Positions 8,365 to 17,324 of a DNA stretch of 64,000 nt are shown piece after piece. Origin of the DNA: Enterobacter sp. SA187 (GTDB taxonomy: Bacteria; Pseudomonadota; Gammaproteobacteria; Enterobacterales; Enterobacteriaceae). The number at the start of each line of letters is the position of its first letter. Positions within the stretch are counted from its first letter, which is position 1. The stretch is taken from contig NZ_CP019113.1 in assembly GCF_001888805.2 (NCBI RefSeq), positions 620,001 to 684,000 on the forward strand, in the 5' to 3' direction. The translations under genes and the position numbers were made by a program. Below the pieces are notes generated by a model that was given only the letters and a program-made list of their open reading frames with translations, had not been told where the DNA came from and searched no databases.

Positions 8365-9258
8365 TTAGCACTTCTCAGCAAGCAGCCGATCCGCCAGCGC
8401 TTTCAGTTCTGGCAGGTATTGTTCATCAACCGGGCCGAAGGGTTTACGGCACAGCGGCACCGTCAGCACGTCCATGTAGTGCAGGATAGTTTTCAGGCCG
8501 CGGAAAACCCCCACTTTGATCAGCAGATCGATCGCTTTATTACACTCGGTCTGCAAACGTTGCGCGGTGGCGATATCCCCTTCCGCCAGCGCGCGCACAA
8601 TCCCCATATAGCGCCAGCCCATAATGTTATAGGTGCTGCCAATACCGCCATTCGCGCCCGCCAGCAGACCGGAAGCGAAGATCTCGTCATAGCCGTTATA
8701 AAGCACCAGATCCGGGTGCGCGCGGTGGATCTGCTCCATCTGAAAAAGATCGCCCGAGGTTTGTTTCAGCGCGCCGACGCCCGGCAGCGTGACCAGGGTA
8801 CTGATTTGATCGAGCGACAGCTTCACGCCGCTCAGCGCCGGGATGTTGTAAACCACCATCGGCAGACCGTCGGCAGCATCAATGGCCGCCCGGTAATGGT
8901 CACAGTGCTCGGCAAAGCTGAAAGGATAATAGAAGGGCGTAACGGCGGAGACGGCGTCAAACCCGTAACGGCTGGCAGCTGTCGCCAGCTGTTGCGTTTC
9001 CCGCGTGCTGACGGTGCCGACATGGGCAATCAGCGTGATTTTGCCTTTCGCTTCTTCGGCCACGATCTCCAGCACTTCTTCACGTTCTTTAATGCTCTGG
9101 ACAAAGGCTTCGCCGGTGGATCCGCCGACGTACAGCCCATCAATGCCCTGACTGATATTGAAACGCACCAGACGGCGCAGGCTTTCGGTATCCAGATTTT
9201 CGCTGGCGTCGAAGGGGGTTAACAGGGCGGGCATAACGCCTTTTAACTGAACAGACAT
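8365..9258 (-). CDS. nanA: N-acetylneuraminate lyase
   Basis: 297 residues, DHDPS/NAL class I aldolase family, same length as E. coli NanA. The GGSTGEAF pyruvate-binding motif, catalytic Tyr137 (VVYNIPALSG) and Schiff-base Lys165 (ALKQTSGD) are all present. It splits sialic acid into pyruvate and ManNAc. The frame is open to 9369, but the start chosen at 9256-9258 (MSVQLKG) matches the family N-terminus and follows AGGAGA. First gene of the operon, 34 bases downstream of the triple NanR operator. Confidence 0.97.
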   Translation of the reverse strand: MSVQLKGVMPALLTPFDASENLDTESLRRLVRFNISQGIDGLYVGGSTGEAFVQSIKEREEVLEIVAEEAKGKITLIAHVGTVSTRETQQLATAASRYGFDAVSAVTPFYYPFSFAEHCDHYRAAIDAADGLPMVVYNIPALSGVKLSLDQISTLVTLPGVGALKQTSGDLFQMEQIHRAHPDLVLYNGYDEIFASGLLAGANGGIGSTYNIMGWRYMGIVRALAEGDIATAQRLQTECNKAIDLLIKVGVFRGLKTILHYMDVLTVPLCRKPFGPVDEQYLPELKALADRLLAEKC

Positions 9259-9292
9259 GAACTTCTCCTGATGGGTTATCATTGCCTGACTA

Positions 9293-9315
9293 TATACCTT
9301 TATACCTATTATACC
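9293..9315 (-). promoter_or_regulatory. NanR operator: three GGTATA direct repeats
   Basis: On the minus strand three GGTATA hexamers occur in a row (plus-strand TATACC at 9293-9298, 9301-9306 and 9310-9315), with 8- and 9-base periods. This is the known E. coli NanR site upstream of nanA, where NanR binds as dimers and is released by Neu5Ac. The distal repeat runs into a TATAAT hexamer, so repressor binding would also cover a likely -10 element. Confidence 0.92.
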
Positions 9316-9406
9316 AGCACACAAAATCGACATTTTGTCCCCAAATGCAGGGAATGGGATCTGCCTCACTAAACGATCGTTTGAGGATCGTTAAGGCAAT
9401 GCGGGA

Positions 9407-10189
9407 TCAGGCGCGGGATTTTTTCTTTTTGTCGAAGGCGTGCCAGGTGGCGAAAACGCTGTTCAGATGGGTATGCAGGGCGCGATCGGCAGCATCCGGA
9501 TCGCGCTGGCGGATGGCGTTGACGATCTCAATATGCTGCTGATAACTGACGTTATTGTGCTGATGCAGCTCTTTTTCCGGTACGGCCGGACGCGCGGCGA
9601 TCAGCCAGTCAAGCAGGGAGAGATGAATGGCGTTGAAAATAGGGTTGCCGGGAATTTGCGCCAGCACGCGGTGAAACTCGACGTCGGAGCGGATAAAAAG
9701 CGCGTTGTCGTCCAGCGTCTGGCTGTTCCATTCCAGCGCTTTACTGAGCTGTTCAATCTGCGCGTCGGTGGCGTGCTCGGCGGCGTAACGCACCAGGCTT
9801 GATTCAAAGAACAAACGCAGCTGTTCAAAATGGGCGATACCGCCGGGGCGCGAGAGAAAGTCTTTCGCCATGCCGGAGAGTTCGCTGACGATGGTATCGG
9901 CTGAGGGGCGTGATACGCGCGCCCGTTCGCCATTGCTGATCTGCACCAGGCCTTTGCGTTTCAGCGCGGCCAGCGCCTCGCGTACCGACGGGCGGCCAAC
10001 GTTGAACAGCGCCATCAGTTCACGTTCAGACGGCAGCTGTTCACCCTCAGCCACTTCACGGCGGCGGATCATCTGCTCCAGCTCTTCTTCCACCATCTCT
10101 GAGAGCTTTTTACGCGCCAGCGGACGACGACGCAGCGTGCGCGCGACCTTTTCAGCAGGGTTGTCGGAGTCAGGATCAAATGCGTTCAT
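9407..10189 (-). CDS. nanR: Sialic acid-responsive repressor NanR
   Basis: 260 residues, GntR family, FadR/FCD type. The winged-helix DNA-binding domain (LPSERELMALFNVGRPSVREALAALKRKG) is nearly identical to E. coli NanR. The C-terminal all-helical FCD domain should bind Neu5Ac. It represses nanATKQ through the GGTATA repeats. The start chosen gives MNAFDPD, as in E. coli. The frame stays open to a Met at 10226-10228 (MMSLLSHTTYPGA...), and neither start has a strong ribosome site, so the N-terminus is uncertain by 13 residues. Confidence 0.94.
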   Translation of the reverse strand: MNAFDPDSDNPAEKVARTLRRRPLARKKLSEMVEEELEQMIRRREVAEGEQLPSERELMALFNVGRPSVREALAALKRKGLVQISNGERARVSRPSADTIVSELSGMAKDFLSRPGGIAHFEQLRLFFESSLVRYAAEHATDAQIEQLSKALEWNSQTLDDNALFIRSDVEFHRVLAQIPGNPIFNAIHLSLLDWLIAARPAVPEKELHQHNNVSYQQHIEIVNAIRQRDPDAADRALHTHLNSVFATWHAFDKKKKSRA

Positions 10190-10281
10190 AGCGCCCGGAT
10201 AAGTAGTGTGTGACAGCAAGCTCATCATAACACAGGAATATCAGGCTGGCGCACCTGGTGCGGGATGGCGTTACCAAAGGC

Positions 10282-10308
10282 AAAAAAAACAGGCCCGTCG
10301 GGGCCTGT
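10282..10308 (-). terminator. Rho-independent terminator of sspAB
   Basis: An 8-bp stem (ACAGGCCC with GGGCCTGT, 4-base loop) followed on the minus strand by a run of eight T, 4 bases after the sspB stop. Confidence 0.9.
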
Positions 10309-10312
10309 CAGT

Positions 10313-10810
10313 TTATTTCACAACGCGTAATGCCGGACGGCCACCGCGCGGCGGCGGATCGTCATCAGGATCGTTGTCATCACTGTTATCGGGCTTGTCG
10401 CCGTCGATAACGGACATGACAGTTTCACCCTCAGGCGTGGTAGTCTCGTCATCGTCATTGAGAGAAATGGCGTCGCCGTCATACGCCGCTTCCGGCTCAA
10501 ACATGGTGCCTGCGCCGTTTTCACGGGCATAAATTGCCAGTACGGCAGCCAGCGGGACGTACACCTGGCGCGGCACCCCGCCGAAACGCGCGTTAAAACG
10601 CACTTCGTCGTTAGCCAGCTCCAGATTACCGACAGCACGCGGCGCGATATTCAACACAATCTGCCCGTCACGAGCATATTCCATTGGCACACGCACGCCT
10701 TCCAGGGTCACATCTACCACCAGATGCGGCGTGAGCTGGTTATCCAGCAACCATTCATAGAATGCGCGCAGCAGATACGGACGGCGTGGAGACAGTTGTG
10801 ACATTTCCAT
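10313..10810 (-). CDS. sspB: ClpXP protease specificity-enhancing factor SspB
   Basis: 165 residues. The N-terminal domain (to about 110) is the SsrA-tag-binding fold, almost identical to E. coli SspB (RRPYLLRAFYEWLLDNQLTP). It is followed by a variable acidic linker and the C-terminal XB motif GGRPALRVVK, which docks on ClpX. SspB tethers ssrA-tagged proteins and RseA fragments to ClpXP, which links it functionally to degS in this window. It starts 5 bases after sspA. Confidence 0.97.
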   Translation of the reverse strand: MEMSQLSPRRPYLLRAFYEWLLDNQLTPHLVVDVTLEGVRVPMEYARDGQIVLNIAPRAVGNLELANDEVRFNARFGGVPRQVYVPLAAVLAIYARENGAGTMFEPEAAYDGDAISLNDDDETTTPEGETVMSVIDGDKPDNSDDNDPDDDPPPRGGRPALRVVK

Positions 10811-10815
10811 GCTTA

Positions 10816-11454
10816 TTAACCCCGGCCAAGGCGCATTTCGCGTTCGGCTTCTGTCAGTGAAGCGAGGAAGGAATCGCGTTCAAAGACGCGCGTCATGTAG
10901 CCTTTCAGCTCTTTAGCCCCTGCGCCGCTGAGTTCGATCCCCAGCTGCGGCAGACGCCATAACAGCGGCGCCAGATAGCAATCGACCAGGCTGAATTCAT
11001 CGCTCAGGAAGTAAGGCTTCTGTCCAAATACCGGCGCGATAGCCAGCAGCTCTTCACGCAGTTGTTTACGGGCGGTATCCGCCTGAGCACCGGTGCTGTT
11101 CACGACAACGTTCATCAGCGAGTACCAGTCTTTTTCGATACGCTGCATGTACAGGCGGCTTTCACCACGCGCAACCGGGTATACCGGCATCAGCGGCGGA
11201 TGCGGAAAACGCTCATCCAGATATTCCATAATGATGCGAGATTCCCACAGGGTCAGCTCGCGATCTACAAGTGTCGGTACGCTTTGATTCGGGTTGAGGT
11301 CAATCAGATCCTGAGGCGGATGATCCTTCTCCACATGCTCAATTTCAAAACTAACACCTTTCTCGGCCAGCACGATGCGGACTTGGTGGCTATAGATGTC
11401 AGTAGGACCAGAAAACAGCGTCATTACCGAACGTTTGTTGGCAGCGACAGCCAT
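10816..11454 (-). CDS. sspA: Stringent starvation protein A
   Basis: 212 residues with a glutathione S-transferase fold: thioredoxin-like N-terminal half (TLFSGPTDIYSHQVRIVLAEKG) and helical C-terminal half. It lacks GST activity in E. coli. There it binds the RNA polymerase-sigma70 holoenzyme, supports phage P1 late transcription and counteracts H-NS in stationary phase. The ATG follows CTGGAGG. Operon with sspB. Confidence 0.97.
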   Translation of the reverse strand: MAVAANKRSVMTLFSGPTDIYSHQVRIVLAEKGVSFEIEHVEKDHPPQDLIDLNPNQSVPTLVDRELTLWESRIIMEYLDERFPHPPLMPVYPVARGESRLYMQRIEKDWYSLMNVVVNSTGAQADTARKQLREELLAIAPVFGQKPYFLSDEFSLVDCYLAPLLWRLPQLGIELSGAGAKELKGYMTRVFERDSFLASLTEAEREMRLGRG

Positions 11455-11767
11455 GAAAACCTCCAGGTATATTCAGAATATTACTGCTGCAAACCACAAC
11501 GTGGCTCGCCAGATGTAAGTAATCTATCCACCCGGGTACATTTCATTGTTCAATATTTAAACAAAAAATGAACTATCCCCGGCATTTGGGCACAAAATTG
11601 GATGATAGTTTACCAGATTTTGCGGGCTTTGTGGTGAGGGTATTGCGCAATTGCTCAAAAAGAGGCAGGAATCAAGCTATTACAGTGGATAACTAAATTT
11701 TCAGGCATAAAAAAACCCGCCGGAGCGGGTTTTTTCGCCAACTGTATTCTGCCTGAGCAGAAACAGA
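11455..11767. other. Gap between rpsI and sspA
   Basis: 313 bases holding the rpsI terminator (11709-11735) and the upstream region of sspA. A TTGAAC-like hexamer occurs in the middle on the minus strand, but no convincing -10 pairs with it, so I do not place the sspA promoter. No ORF or RNA gene seen. Confidence 0.5.
11709..11735 (-). terminator. Terminator of rplM-rpsI
   Basis: AAAACCCGC / GCGGGTTTT stem with a 4-base loop, followed by a long T-run on the minus strand, 33 bases after the rpsI stop. Confidence 0.92.
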
Positions 11768-12160
11768 TTAACGTTTGGAGAACTGAGGACGACGACGTGC
11801 TTTACGCAGACCGACTTTCTTACGTTCAACCTGACGAGCATCACGAGTAACGAAGCCAGCTTTACGCAGTTCGCCACGCAGGGACTCATCGTACTCCATC
11901 AGAGCGCGGGTGATACCGTGACGGATCGCACCAGCCTGACCAGAGATACCACCACCTTTAACAGTGATGTACAGATCCAGTTTCTCAACCATGTCGACCA
12001 GTTCCAGCGGCTGACGAACTACCATGCGGGCAGTTTCACGACCGAAGTACTGTTCCAGAGAACGTTGGTTGATAACGATTTTGCCACTGCCCGGTTTGAT
12101 GAAAACGCGAGCTGCGGAACTTTTGCGGCGACCAGTGCCGTAGTATTGATTTTCAGCCAT
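11768..12160 (-). CDS. rpsI: 30S ribosomal protein S9
   Basis: 130 residues, essentially identical to E. coli S9, including GRETARMVVRQPLEL and the basic C-terminal tail ending QFSKR that reaches the P-site tRNA. The frame opens two codons earlier (MAM), but the start used here (MAENQYYGTG) is that of the family. Second gene of the rplM-rpsI operon, 14 bases after rplM. Confidence 0.98.
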   Translation of the reverse strand: MAENQYYGTGRRKSSAARVFIKPGSGKIVINQRSLEQYFGRETARMVVRQPLELVDMVEKLDLYITVKGGGISGQAGAIRHGITRALMEYDESLRGELRKAGFVTRDARQVERKKVGLRKARRRPQFSKR

Positions 12161-12174
12161 TGCCATAATCCCGA

Positions 12175-12603
12175 TTAGATGTCCAGAACTTGCGGTTGCT
12201 GTGCCGCGTGGTTGTGCTCGTTACCCGCGTAAACTTTCAGTTTACGGTACATAGCACGACCCAGCGGGCCTTTTGGCAGCATGCCTTTAACCGCGATTTC
12301 AATCACACGCTCAGGACGGCGGGCAATCATCTCTTCAAAGGTCGCTTCTTTGATACCACCGATGTGGCCGGTGTGATGGTAGTACATTTTGTCAGTACGC
12401 TTGTTACCGGTTACGGCAACTTTTTCTGCGTTCAGAACGATAATGTAATCACCAGTATCTACGTGCGGAGTGTATTCCGCTTTATGCTTACCGCGCAGGC
12501 GACGAGCCAGTTCGGTAGCCAGACGGCCCAGAGTTTTACCGGTCGCGTCAACAACATACCAGTCGCGTTTTACGGTTTCTGGTTTAGCTGTAAAAGTTTT
12601 CAT
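12175..12603 (-). CDS. rplM: 50S ribosomal protein L13
   Basis: 142 residues with the L13 core (WYVVDATGKTLGRLATELARRLRGKHK). An early-assembly protein of the large subunit. In E. coli L13 represses translation of its own rplM-rpsI mRNA by binding the leader; the leader here is about 150 bases, long enough for such control. The start at 12601-12603 (MKTFTAKPET) matches E. coli; the longer frame to 12618 is not needed. Confidence 0.98.
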   Translation of the reverse strand: MKTFTAKPETVKRDWYVVDATGKTLGRLATELARRLRGKHKAEYTPHVDTGDYIIVLNAEKVAVTGNKRTDKMYYHHTGHIGGIKEATFEEMIARRPERVIEIAVKGMLPKGPLGRAMYRKLKVYAGNEHNHAAQQPQVLDI

Positions 12604-12764
12604 TAAAAGCTTACCCAATAAATAGTTACACGTTGGTGAACACCCAAACGTTTAGTCAGTTGAGGTTCACACGACATTGTCCAGCAAACCTACCCCTTCG
12701 AATAGCCTATGCCGGCACACAAAAGTTTTGGGAAAAAAACTTTCTCGTAACGTGGGGTCGCAAG

Positions 12765-12770
12765 ATTATA
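12765..12770 (-). promoter_or_regulatory. Likely -10 element of the rplM promoter
   Basis: A perfect TATAAT on the minus strand, followed by a GC-containing stretch (CTTGCGACC), sits about 160 bases upstream of rplM. No good -35 is seen at 16-18 bases, so the call rests on the -10 and the position. Confidence 0.5.
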
Positions 12771-12847
12771 GGGAAGTCGGGTACAAAGATCGACCCCTTT
12801 TTGTGATTGCGACGATACTTTTCCCCGCGCCGTGCCTGGGGAGGCGA

Positions 12848-13972
12848 TTATGCCAGATGCTCGCGCTTCAGATACTCCTCGCTTTGCATCTCCTGTAAGC
12901 GGGACAAGCAGCGCTGGAATTCAAATTTTACCCGCTCACCCTGATAAATCTCATGCAACGGGGCTTGCGCGCTGACCACCAGCTTCACGTGCCGCTCGTA
13001 GAATTCATCCACCAGCGCGATAAAGCGCCGCGCTTCGTTCTCCATCAGCGGCGTCATCACCGGCACGTCGTAGAGCATCACCGTGTGATACAGACGCGAT
13101 AGCGCAATATAGTCGTGCTGACTGCGCGCCTCGACGCACAGCGTAGTGAAGGAAACTGCCAGCGTCTGATTTTCCGCCCCCAGGGTTTGCAGCGGGCGAT
13201 GATTGATCTCAAGCGCTGGCCGCTGCTCGCGCGGCGCGCCTGCCAGCGCCAGCCACAGCGTTTCCATCTGCTGCGCCGTCTCGTCATTTAAGGGTGACAG
13301 CCACAGATGCGCCTGCGTCAGGGTGCGCAGACGGTAATCGACGCCCGCGTCCACGTTCATCACGTCACAGTTTGCCTTGATAGCCTCAATCGCCGGCAGG
13401 AAGCGCGCGCGTTGCAGGCCGTTGCGGTAAAGCTCATCCGGTGGAATGTTAGAGGTCGCCACCAGCGTGATGCCGCGCGAGAACAGCGCTTTCATCAGGC
13501 CGCCAAGCAGCATGGCGTCGGTTATGTCCGACACAAAAAACTCGTCAAAGCAGAGCACGTCGGTTTCGGCTTTAAAGCGATCGGCGATGATTTCCAGCGG
13601 ATCGCTCTCTCCCTGTAACGCCGTCAGCTCTTCATGAACGCGCAGCATAAAGCGGTGAAAGTGCAGACGCTGTTTACGTGTGCCAGGCAAAGTCTGAAAA
13701 AACAGATCCATCAGCCAGGTTTTGCCGCGCCCGACGCCGCCCCACATATATAAGCCGCGTACGGGAGGGGTTGTCGATTCTTCTTTCTTACCGAGCAGTT
13801 TGCCGAAGGCCGCCATCAGGCCGCCGCGTGGCGCAGGCGTAGTGTGGGTTTGCGTGAGTTGCTGCCAGATAGCGTCCAGCCGGTTAACCGCCGCGCGCTG
13901 CACCTCGTCTGGCTGATGCGTACCCGCATCCAGGGCTTGCTGGTATCGCGATGTGGGGGTAATACTTTGCAT
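12848..13972 (-). CDS. zapE: Cell division ATPase ZapE
   Basis: 374 residues, AFG1/LACE1-like ATPase. Walker A (GGVGRGKTW) is at 78-86, Walker B is CFDEFF, and a sensor-like ATSN segment follows. In E. coli ZapE joins the divisome late and destabilises FtsZ polymers in an ATP-dependent way; it matters under low oxygen and heat. It is transcribed away from zapG, with a 193-base gap between their starts. Confidence 0.96.
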   Translation of the reverse strand: MQSITPTSRYQQALDAGTHQPDEVQRAAVNRLDAIWQQLTQTHTTPAPRGGLMAAFGKLLGKKEESTTPPVRGLYMWGGVGRGKTWLMDLFFQTLPGTRKQRLHFHRFMLRVHEELTALQGESDPLEIIADRFKAETDVLCFDEFFVSDITDAMLLGGLMKALFSRGITLVATSNIPPDELYRNGLQRARFLPAIEAIKANCDVMNVDAGVDYRLRTLTQAHLWLSPLNDETAQQMETLWLALAGAPREQRPALEINHRPLQTLGAENQTLAVSFTTLCVEARSQHDYIALSRLYHTVMLYDVPVMTPLMENEARRFIALVDEFYERHVKLVVSAQAPLHEIYQGERVKFEFQRCLSRLQEMQSEEYLKREHLA

Positions 13973-14165
13973 GATGTTATTGTTATTCCTTGAGTATCGG
14001 TATGCCGTAATTCACGGTTGACGAAAAAAAGGCCGTTCCACACTACGCGATGCAGCCTCAGGATTCCACTTATACGGAATTAGCGGTTATAGTGGCATAA
14101 TCAGGCACAGGCGAGGAGCCTCCCTGCCAACACCCTACGGAATCACAAGACAACGGGAGATGTTC

Positions 14166-14564
14166 ATGACCTGGGAATATGCGCTAATTGGTTTAGTCGT
14201 CGGCATCGTAATTGGTGCTGTAGCCATGCGTTTCGGTAATCGCAAGTTACGCAACCAGCAGGCCCTGCAATACGAGCTGGAAAAAAATAAGGCCGAGCTG
14301 GAAGAGTACCGTGAGGAGTTAGTCGGACATTTCGCCCACAGCGCCGAGCTGCTCGATAACATGGCCCATGATTATCGCCAGCTGTACCAGCACATGGCGA
14401 AAAGCTCCAGCCAGTTGCTGCCGGAAATGTCCGCCGAGATGAATCCGTTCCGCAATCGCCTTGCTGAATCGGAAGCGGGTAACGATCAGGCTCCGGTACA
14501 GATGCCGCGCGACTACTCAGAAGGTGCGTCAGGCCTGCTGCGCGGCGCGAAGAAACGCGATTAA
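14166..14564 (+). CDS. zapG: Divisome/envelope protein ZapG (YhcB, DUF1043)
   Basis: 132 residues. One N-terminal membrane helix (YALIGLVVGIVIGAVAMRF) precedes a long coiled coil (residues about 30-90) rich in Glu, Gln and Lys, then a low-complexity tail. E. coli YhcB connects division and peptidoglycan/LPS synthesis. The start at 14166 (MTWEYAL) is chosen over an upstream in-frame codon at 14160 because it follows CGGGAGA at normal spacing and matches E. coli. Confidence 0.96.
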   Translation: MTWEYALIGLVVGIVIGAVAMRFGNRKLRNQQALQYELEKNKAELEEYREELVGHFAHSAELLDNMAHDYRQLYQHMAKSSSQLLPEMSAEMNPFRNRLAESEAGNDQAPVQMPRDYSEGASGLLRGAKKRD

Positions 14565-14588
14565 ACGACTGTTAAGCCAGAATTTTTA

Positions 14589-14617
14589 CGGGCGCGCAGG
14601 TTGCGCCCGCCTCTTCT
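14589..14617 (+). terminator. Possible terminator after zapG
   Basis: CGGGCGC / GCGCCCG stem with a 7-base loop, followed by a mixed pyrimidine stretch rather than a clean T-run, 25 bases after the zapG stop. Confidence 0.4.
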
Positions 14618-14735
14618 TTCCCATCACAGCTATTATTTAGTCATTGTCCTCATTGTTACCCGTGCAAAATTTCAATAACATCCCTCTGTTTTGGGGCGTT
14701 TTTCCTTACACTTCAGGTTACGAGAGCCAGCATCA

Positions 14736-16106
14736 ATGAAGAAAAAAAACCAGCTATTGAGTGCGTTAGCGTTAGGTGTTGGATTAGCGCTTGCCGCGCC
14801 GTTACAGACGATGGCGGCCTTGCCGTCACAGGTTCCGGGTCAGGCCGCGATCCCAAGCCTCGCGCCGATGCTGGAAAAAGTGTTGCCTGCGGTAGTCAGC
14901 GTGCAGGTGGAAGGCACCGCGGTGCAGCAAAATCCCAAAGTGCCGGAAGAACTGAAGAAATTCTTTGGTGAGGACGCGCCGGATCAGCAAGCCCAGCCGT
15001 TTGAAGGCCTCGGCTCCGGGGTGATTATCGATGCCGCCAAAGGTTATGTGCTGACCAATAATCATGTCATCAACCAGGCGCAGAAAATTAATGTGCAGCT
15101 GAATGATGGCCGTGAATTTGAAGCCAAACTGATTGGCGGCGATGACCAGAGCGACATTGCCCTGCTGCAACTGCAAAATGCCACCAATCTGACGCAAATC
15201 GCCGTCGCTGATTCCGACAGCCTGCGGGTGGGCGATTTCGCCGTCGCCGTGGGTAACCCTTTTGGCCTCGGCCAGACCGCCACTTCAGGCATTGTTTCAG
15301 CGCTCGGGCGTAGCGGGCTGAATCTTGAAGGGCTGGAAAACTTCATTCAGACCGACGCCTCCATCAACCGCGGCAACTCCGGCGGCGCGCTGTTAAACCT
15401 GAACGGCGAGCTGATCGGCATTAACACCGCCATTCTTGCCCCCAGCGGCGGTAGCGTCGGGATCGGTTTCGCCATTCCCAGCAACATGGCGCAAACGCTG
15501 GCCAAACAGCTGATCCAGTTCGGTGAAATCAAGCGCGGACTGCTGGGCATTAAAGGCATGGAAATGAGCGCGGATATTGCCAAAGCCTTTAACCTCAACG
15601 TGCAGCGAGGCGCGTTCGTCAGCGAAGTGCTGCCCAATTCCGGCTCGGCCAAAGCGGGGATCAAATCCGGCGATGTGATTGTCAGCCTCAACGGAAAACC
15701 GCTGAACAGCTTTGCGGAGCTGCGCTCCCGCATCGCCACCACCGAGCCGGGCTCGAAAGTGAAGCTGGGCCTGTTGCGCGACGGTAAACCGCAGGACGTG
15801 GAAGTTACGCTGGATAAAAGCACCTCATCTTCAGCGAGCGCGGAAATGATCGCCCCGGCGTTGCAGGGCGCGACCTTAAACGACGGCCAGCTGAAAGACG
15901 GTACCAAAGGGATCACCATCTCTGAAGTGGAAAAGAGCAGTCCTGCCGCCCAGGCCGGCCTGCATAAAGATGATGTGATTATTGGCGTCAACCGGGACCG
16001 CGTGCAGACGATAGCGGAAATGCGCAAGGTGCTGGAAGCGAAACCGAATATCATCGCCCTGCACGTGGTACGCGGTAACGATACGCTTTATTTATTATTA
16101 CGTTAG
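14736..16106 (+). CDS. degQ: Periplasmic serine endoprotease DegQ
   Basis: 456 residues. A signal peptide (MKKKNQLLSALALGVG..., cleaved near ALA/TMA) precedes the HtrA protease domain. The catalytic triad is visible as His in NNHVI, Asp in SDIALLQL and Ser in GNSGGALL. Two PDZ domains follow. DegQ degrades and chaperones misfolded periplasmic proteins. The start at 14736 gives a proper signal peptide; the frame is open further upstream without a fitting start. degS follows, as in E. coli. Confidence 0.97.
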   Translation: MKKKNQLLSALALGVGLALAAPLQTMAALPSQVPGQAAIPSLAPMLEKVLPAVVSVQVEGTAVQQNPKVPEELKKFFGEDAPDQQAQPFEGLGSGVIIDAAKGYVLTNNHVINQAQKINVQLNDGREFEAKLIGGDDQSDIALLQLQNATNLTQIAVADSDSLRVGDFAVAVGNPFGLGQTATSGIVSALGRSGLNLEGLENFIQTDASINRGNSGGALLNLNGELIGINTAILAPSGGSVGIGFAIPSNMAQTLAKQLIQFGEIKRGLLGIKGMEMSADIAKAFNLNVQRGAFVSEVLPNSGSAKAGIKSGDVIVSLNGKPLNSFAELRSRIATTEPGSKVKLGLLRDGKPQDVEVTLDKSTSSSASAEMIAPALQGATLNDGQLKDGTKGITISEVEKSSPAAQAGLHKDDVIIGVNRDRVQTIAEMRKVLEAKPNIIALHVVRGNDTLYLLLR

Positions 16107-16118
16107 TTATTTGTGGTT

Positions 16119-16148
16119 CCGGACATCATCCCCACGTGTGATGTCCGG
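16119..16148 (+). terminator. Hairpin between degQ and degS
   Basis: Perfect 10-bp stem CCGGACATCA / TGATGTCCGG with a 10-base loop, 12 bases after degQ. No T-run follows, so it may stabilise the degQ message rather than terminate. Confidence 0.4.
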
Positions 16149-16195
16149 ATAACTCATGCTATGCTGCCCATTCTCTCTCTGGTGACGCCTGCATC

Positions 16196-17263
16196 ATGTT
16201 TGTAAAGCTCATACGCTCCGTTGCAATCGGTTTGATTGTTGGTGGCCTTCTTCTGGCTGCTATGCCCTCTCTACGTCAGTTTAGTCCGTTGTCGACGCCC
16301 AAATTTGACAGCGCTGACGACACGCCGGTGAGCTACAACCAGGCGGTACGTCGCGCCGCGCCTGCCGTGGTTAACGTCTATAACCGCAGCGTGAATGCCT
16401 CCGCCAATAACCAGCTGGAGATCCGCACCCTGGGGTCAGGGGTGATCATGGACGAGCGCGGCTACATCATTACCAACAAGCATGTGATCAATGACGCCGA
16501 CCAGATTATCGTCGCCTTACAGGATGGCCGGGTGTTTGAAGCCCTGCTGGTTGGATCCGATGCCTTAACCGATCTGGCGGTGCTGAAAGTCAACGCCACC
16601 GGCGGCCTGCCGGTGATCCCCATCAACCGTAAACGCATGCCGCATATCGGCGATGTGGTGATGGCGATCGGCAACCCGTACAACCTCGGGCAGACCATTA
16701 CTCAGGGGATCGTCAGCGCCACCGGTCGTATTGGCCTGAACCCGTCAGGACGGCAGAACTTCCTGCAAACTGACGCCTCCATTAACCACGGCAACTCCGG
16801 CGGCGCGCTGGTTAACTCGCTGGGTGAATTAATGGGCATCAACACCCTCTCCTTTGACAAGAGCAACGACGGCGAAACGCCGGAAGGTATCGGCTTTGCT
16901 ATCCCCTTCCAGCTGGCGACCAAAATTATGGATAAGCTGATCCGCGACGGTCGGGTGATCCGCGGCTACATCGGCATCAGCGGCAGAGAGATCGCCCCGC
17001 TGCATACCCAGGGTGGCGGCATCGATCAGATCCAGGGGATTGTGGTGAACGAAGTGGCGCCGGACGGTCCGGCGGCGCGCGCAGGGATCCAGGTGAACGA
17101 CGTGATTATCTCGGTGAACAATAAACCGGCGGTATCGGCGCTGGAAACTATGGATCAGGTGGCGGAGATCCGCCCGGGTTCAGAAATTCCGGTTGAGGTG
17201 ATGCGCGAAGATAAGAAGCTGTCCCTTAAGGTCACTATCCAGGAATACCCCGCCACTACATAG
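16196..17263 (+). CDS. degS: Site-1 protease DegS of the sigma-E pathway
   Basis: 355 residues, same length as E. coli DegS. An N-terminal membrane anchor (IGLIVGGLLLAAM) is followed by the trypsin-like domain with His (NKHVI), Asp (TDLAVL) and Ser (GNSGGAL), and a single PDZ domain. The PDZ domain senses unassembled porin C-termini. DegS then cuts the periplasmic part of RseA, starting release of sigma-E. The ATG follows CTGGTGACGCC, a weak ribosome site. Confidence 0.97.
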   Translation: MFVKLIRSVAIGLIVGGLLLAAMPSLRQFSPLSTPKFDSADDTPVSYNQAVRRAAPAVVNVYNRSVNASANNQLEIRTLGSGVIMDERGYIITNKHVINDADQIIVALQDGRVFEALLVGSDALTDLAVLKVNATGGLPVIPINRKRMPHIGDVVMAIGNPYNLGQTITQGIVSATGRIGLNPSGRQNFLQTDASINHGNSGGALVNSLGELMGINTLSFDKSNDGETPEGIGFAIPFQLATKIMDKLIRDGRVIRGYIGISGREIAPLHTQGGGIDQIQGIVVNEVAPDGPAARAGIQVNDVIISVNNKPAVSALETMDQVAEIRPGSEIPVEVMREDKKLSLKVTIQEYPATT

Positions 17264-17271
17264 CAGACGTA

Positions 17272-17300
17272 AAAAAGCCGGAACAATATTCCGGCTTTTT
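17272..17300. terminator. Bidirectional terminator between degS and mdh
   Basis: AAAAAGCCGGAA / TTCCGGCTTTTT, 12-bp stem and 5-base loop between convergent genes, with A-run and T-run on either side. Confidence 0.92.
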
Positions 17301-17324
17301 AGCATGCAGAGACTGCCCAGACCG

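Noticed and set aside
9259..9369. Longer N-terminus of NanA
   Set aside because: It would translate through the NanR operator and promoter; the family start has an AGGAGA ribosome site.
10190..10228. Longer N-terminus of NanR
   Set aside because: Adds 13 residues not found in the E. coli protein; no ribosome site before either Met is strong, so the family start was kept.
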